A DNA stretch of 64,000 bases from Doris montereyensis (taxonomy: Eukaryota; Mollusca; Gastropoda; Nudibranchia; Dorididae): the NCBI GenBank assembly GCA_037039925.1, contig JAXRKP010000175.1, positions 248,501 to 312,500 on the forward strand. Reading direction: 5' to 3'. A model generated the notes under the pieces. It ran no database searches. It saw only the letters and a program-made list of their open reading frames with translations, and had not been told where the DNA came from. A program made the position numbers and the translations under genes. Positions 59,682-64,000 of this stretch are shown piece after piece. The number at the start of each line of letters is the position of its first letter. Within the stretch, counting starts at the first letter, position 1.

Positions 59682-59770
59682 TTTGAAAATACATATATAT
59701 GCTCTCTTGTATCACCATAAACATATTCTTGATTTTCTCGTAAATAAAGTCTCAGTACATTTATAACCAT
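59682..59770 (+). pseudogene. continuation of the gene interrupted by Tigger
   Basis: The frame immediately after the duplicated TA reads FENT and, after a frameshift, YHHKHILDFLVNKVSVHL. This continues the RFNN block upstream of the element. It is cut off at about 59770, where LINE sequence begins. Confidence 0.5.
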
Positions 59771-59990
59771 CCAGGAAAGGCATTTGTACTTGTACTTGTT
59801 TGTAGGTAAACAAGAATTGTCAACAAAAACCAAAATGACAGTATACAATACACTTTATTGTCCTACTCCTACTCTCCTCTATGGCAGCGAAACTTGGACC
59901 TTAGACTTAGACTTAGATTAGACAGTAGAGAATACAGTAGAGTACAGGCAGCTGAAATGAAATATCTATGAATAGTATGAAGAGTAGTTG
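59770..59990 (+). pseudogene. 3' piece of an RTE-like LINE
   Basis: The segment taaccatc-aggaaaggcatttgtac to atggcagcgaaac is nearly identical to 63783-63895. It encodes ELSTKTKMTVYN then LYGSETW-type sequence, the C-terminal part of the LINE reverse transcriptase protein. Confidence 0.75.
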
Positions 59991-59994
59991 AAAT

Positions 59995-60400
59995 AGAAAA
60001 TGGAGAAGTGACATTGACAAGATGCAGAGAGAGGGAAAAAGAGAGAGAAAAGAAAAATGGAGAGAGGGAGGGATGGAAAGAGAGAGACAGATGGACAGAG
60101 AGAGAGGGATAAATGGGGAGAGGGATAGGACTAGGAGACAGAGAGAATAGATGGAGAGACCAGAGGGGGAGTGACATGGGAGGGAGGAAGAGAGAGATAT
60201 ACTAATTAATATAAAAGACAGAGATAGAGGAGGAATAGGAGATGGAGAAGAAGTGACAAGACGCGCAGACCGCAGAGAGAGAGAGAGAAGGATATGACTA
60301 GGCTAGGACGGAGAGAAGGGGTAGGGAGAGAGAGAAATGGGGAGAGGCATAATAGGAGACCGAGAAACTACAGAGAAAACAATATGCTGCCTTGCTGTTC
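59995..60400. repeat. GA-rich block
   Basis: Purine-rich sequence with units such as gagagggataggactaggag, similar in composition to 44344-45290. It has no coding content. Confidence 0.85.
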
Positions 60401-60690
60401 GGTCTTGACTGACCAAAGGCTAAAGGATAGGACTAGGCTAGGAGACACGGGAGAAGGGGTAGGGTAGAGAGAGAAATGGGGAGAGGCATAATAGGAGACA
60501 GAGAAAACAATATGCTGCCTTGCTGTTCGGTCTTGACTGACCAAAGGCTAAAGGAGTTAACCCCTGACGACAGTGACACTCACTGACAGTGACACTGACG
60601 ACAGAAAATAACTTGTTCTTGTTGCCTTGCAATGCATGCTGGTCTTGAATGACCAACAAAGGCTAAGGGAGTTAACCCTGACAGAAAATA
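60290..60690. repeat. tandem duplication of about 130 bp with a third partial copy
   Basis: The block gactaggctagga ... aatatgctgccttgctgttc ... gactgaccaaaggctaaagg occurs at about 60295-60425 and 60428-60554. A diverged third version (tgaccaacaaaggctaaggg) lies at about 60645. Confidence 0.85.
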
Positions 60691-60789
60691 ACAAGGCGTG
60701 GTACTGGTAGGTAGTGGTACAGTGGGCTAATCCCCTGCTTATCCGAAACCTAACTGATGCAGAAAAATAAATATAATAAACCGGCTTGA

Positions 60790-63700
60790 CTTTTCAACGA
60801 CGAAAATGGAAACGAACACAGACTGTGATTTTTGGAGCATGGAATTGGAATGTTAGGGCAATAAATGGGAAAGAGTTAGAATTAGTTAAAGAAATGGAAA
60901 ATTTCAATTTACGGTAGACATTTTGACAATTACAGAAACAAAGAAAAAAGGACAAGGAATAGAAAATGTAGAACCAAATAATATTTTAATCTTCTCAGGA
61001 GTAGATAGTAGATGTCAAAGATAGAGCTTGGGCAGGAGTAGGTCTCCTGGTGCATAAAAGGCATGAAAAGCTACTAGAAAGCTGGAAATGTATTAAGTAA
61101 TATAAACCCACAACTATTAGGAAGAGAAATTAAATTATTAATAGCTTATGGACCAAACGAACACGCCACGAAAGAAGAAAAAATACCTTCGAAAACGATT
61201 TACAAATAGCTGCAGAGAATCTTAAACTTAAACTTAAACACAAACAGGAACTAATGGTTTTAGGAGATGTAAACGCTAGAGTAGGCAATAGTATAGAAAC
61301 GTCAGGAGTCAGGAGGAGTAATACTAATAGTAATAGTAATAGGTAAAAAGGAGAGACAACTTCTCCAAATGGAGAGAGACTAGTACTTAGTAGATTTTTG
61401 CCTAAAGAATAACATGAAAATAGCCAACACCTTTTTTCCTCATAAAGATATCCCGAAATATAGTAATACAACTACAAGAGTAAATGAAGACAGGTGTGAA
61501 AAGTCAATCATACTACATAATAATAGTAAGCAGCTTCCTAGGTATTACATTGGAATAATTGGATGCAAGAGTAAACAGGAGCAGAAATATTTAATTTATT
61601 TAGTGATCATCACCTAGTGATTACCAAAATGAGATTACTGACTGAAGAAAACAAACAAAAAAAGGAAAGAGAAGAAAGCTACTAAACTCAAAATAGAGGA
61701 ACTAAATAAACCAATAATAAAAGAGATATACCAATCTAGGGTAAAATTAATAAAAAATATTTATCAGTGAAAGACAGATGGATCTGAATGATAGCACAAT
61801 AGAAGAAAAGTGGCAATTGTATAACACTCAGTTGTACTGAAGAGGTATGTGTTAGGAAACAAATTATAATTAAGATGGTAAAAGAACAACATAGTGGAAT
61901 GAGAATGTCAAAACTAAGATCAAAGAAAAAAAGGATGCCTGGAACTGGAAGAAATACTTGCAAACAAAGAGACCAGAGGATAGGATAGATTACGTGAATA
62001 AAAGAACTACAATGTATCGCCAAAGAGGAAGTGAGGAAAGCAAAACAGGAACAAGGGGAAAGGTTTGGATAAAGACTTCAACTTAAGAAAACTATCAGTA
62101 TCACTATCAGAGTATCAGTATCAAGCAAATTAAAAGCTGTTCTGTTCTGGGGGCAATGAAGAGCGTGAGAGTGAGAGAGAAAGACCAAAGCATGCCCAAT
62201 ACGACAAATTAAGAATGCCAAAGGAGAAATAATGAAAGAAGACAGCCAAAGCATGGATTGAAAGCGTGGAGAAAGTATTTTCAACAATTACATAATCTCT
62301 CCAGAACATATGAAACAAGGAGTAAAGGTCAATTGAATTAGTAAGAGTAACATTAGTAACAAGTAATCCATAGGAGACAGCTGAAGATGTAGATATATCA
62401 ATGGAAGAAATCCAAAGGCTATACAAGTAGTATAGTATAAGTATAAGAAGAGAAGTGAAATTAGGAAAAGCCCCAGGAGCAGATTAAGTTTATCCAGAAA
62501 TATTAAAAATCAAGGGAGAGAGGCAGACAAACTACTACATAATACAACAGGAAGTCCAAACAGGTCAATTGAAAAATATGAGTAACATTAGTAACAACAC
62601 AGCATGGATATTCAGAATTTGGAAAAATCCAAAGGGGATCAGATTTACAAGTGAGCCAGAAGATCCATGGGAACGGCCTTAGTCCAGAGATAGAAATAAA
62701 ACCACATTGTCATTGGGCAAAAAGAAGTGTTTTCATTACTAAGAATACTCTCAATTTTGTCAATATTGGATCAAATTTTCATGTCAAATATTTAGCAGAC
62801 TTATGTCATTATTGGGAGGTTTCACAAAAGAGTTTTTTTACATTTATGATATATAGGCAAAAAAAAGGACCTAGGGATCCATGGATCGGGGGAATCGGAG
62901 ATGTCGTTTATCAATATAAAAGAATAGAAAGGATCAGACTATGGAATGCTCAAACTATAGAGAGCTTAGCATACCAGGAAAAGTGTATGCCAGGATACTG
63001 GAAATGAGACTAAGGAAAGAAAGAAATCAGATTTAACAAGAGCAAAATCAGATAGATTTACAGGAAGAATGTACAAGACCACATATTTACAATTAGACAA
63101 ATAATAGTAAGAAAAATTCATTGAGATAAACATTGACTTGCACCTGTGTTTGATAGATCTAGAAAAGGCGTTTGACACTGTGGAGGGACGAACTATGGCA
63201 TTCTTTAAAAGAATACAATGTAGAGCAAAATTTAGTAGAAGTAGAAGCCATTAAAAGTTTTTACAATAAACCAACATGTGCAATGAGAGTAACAGGAAAC
63301 ATATCTGCAGAATTTGATGTAGATATAGGAGTAAGACAGGGTTGTACTTGTATCCTAAGTCACTTTTGTTTATCACATTTATGGATTCAGTCGCAAAGGC
63401 ATCCTCAAAAATGAAGAAAATGAATGTAGGTATGTGGAAGCTCAAACCAGTAAATGTAGCAATAGCAATTTCATTTGCCTGATGATTTAGTTCTGTTTGG
63501 AAAATGAGAAAGTGATCTTCAGTCGAATATTAACATTATGAACAATGAACTAAATAAACAAGAAATGAGAGTAAATGCAAAGAAAACCAAAAACAATGCT
63601 AGTAACTAGGGAAGCTTAAACACAAAATCTTAAATTGGGCAGGGAGAATTAACAAAGAACAAGTTCAACGTTACAATTACCTAGGACTACTAGGAGTAAT

Positions 63701-64000
63701 GAAGTAATGATTAACTCAGAGGGAAAACTAAGAGTAGAGAAGAAATCAGCCAGAGAATCAAAAAGGCAAGTGCAATATATAATAACCATCAAGGAAAGGC
63801 ATTTGTAACTAAGCAAGAATTGTCAACAAAAACCAAAATGGCAGTATACAATACAGTTTATTGTCCTACTCTCCTCTATGGCAGTGAAACCTGGACTTTT
63901 TTAGACAGTAGGAGAATACAGTAGAGTACAGACAGCTGAAATGAAATATTTAAGAAAAGTAGTAGGGAAAACTAAAAGAGACAAAATCAGAAACACAACA
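60790..64000 (+). pseudogene. RTE-like non-LTR retrotransposon, continues beyond the window
   Basis: Plus strand, in broken frames. The AP endonuclease gives VDILTITETKKKGQG, AWAGVGLLVHKRHEKLLESW, LIAYGPNEHATKEEK, LMVLGDVNARVG and KIANTFFPHKDIPKY (60.9-61.5 kb). Linker and reverse transcriptase give LGKAPGAD, VYPEILKIKG (62.45-62.52 kb), IPGKVYARILEMRLRKE, LIDLEKAFDTV (63.15 kb), RVTGNISAEFDVDIGVRQGC, FADDLVLFGK (63.48-63.50 kb) and KTKMAVYNTVYCPTLLYGSE. The order endonuclease then reverse transcriptase is that of RTE-class LINEs, and GVRQGC with FADD marks the catalytic core. Many stops show it is inactive. The segment 62640-62870 does not read as LINE sequence and may be an insertion. Confidence 0.85.
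62640..62870 (+). other. unidentified segment within the LINE
   Basis: Between the linker and the IPGKVYARIL block the plus strand has a 118-codon open frame starting at 62651 (HCHWAKRSVFITKNTLNFVN). It does not resemble the surrounding element. It may be an insertion or simply a fast-evolving part. No inverted repeats or target duplication are obvious, although gagtaacattagtaacaa occurs on both sides (62345 and 62580). Confidence 0.35.

Overview
This is eukaryotic DNA: AT-rich, full of simple repeats and decayed transposons, with GT-AG introns, tRNA-headed SINEs and no bacterial-style operons. The repeat content (AGATCT/TCTAGA-rich tracts, long GA tracts, tRNA-SINEs, piggyBac, hAT, pogo/Tigger and RTE- or L2-like LINE debris) suits an invertebrate, most likely a mollusc and possibly a gastropod. 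That placement is an inference from style, not a match I could test. No intact long protein-coding gene is present. Nearly every recognisable protein segment belongs to a mobile element with frameshifts or stops.

Layout. 1-4.7 kb: TCTAGA-rich DNA, a 47-bp minisatellite (about 21 copies), a GA tract, a SINE and a minus-strand LINE fragment. 4.74-10.53 kb: a complete but decayed DNA transposon with about 125-bp terminal inverted repeats (TIRs), a 3-bp target duplication and an XPG-nuclease-like protein, best compared with the Academ superfamily. 10.5-12.8 kb: non-coding DNA with two SINEs head to head. 13.0-17.3 kb: a piggyBac relic and a THAP/P-element-like relic. 19.0-22.9 kb: a hAT (ZBED-type) element whose GT-AG intron holds a long GA array. 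22.9-30.7 kb: local repeats, mariner-like, pogo and two LINE relics. 30.7-47.6 kb: repeated copies of earlier segments, split by a second Academ-like pseudogene (38.7-42.7 kb) and a 0.95-kb GA-rich block. 48.0-50.7 kb: a second piggyBac. 54.4-59.8 kb: a decayed gene of an unnamed family split by a full-length Tigger element. 59.8-64 kb: RTE-type LINE sequence running off the window.

Two large-scale patterns matter most. First, segments at 3.93-4.74, 10.53-12.76, 27.07-28.8 and 30.69-34.25 kb recur in the same order and strand at 34.25-35.0, 35.0-36.86, 38.0-38.73 and 45.3-47.5 kb. The junction at 34,248 cuts both a SINE and a LINE. This reads as an old tandem duplication of about 30 kb, later remodelled by insertions and deletions. 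The second copy preserves the empty target site of the 5.8-kb Academ-like element.

Second, the duplicated segments carry short plus-strand blocks with splice sites. The three clearest copy pairs have lengths of 64/64, 41/47 and 46/49 nt, so every difference is a multiple of three. Nine of these blocks join into one phase-compatible chain that ends in a stop codon near an AATAAA at 52.45 kb. This is the best candidate for a real host gene, possibly the 3' part of a gene with an amplified exon cassette and huge transposon-filled introns. Its product is not recognised.
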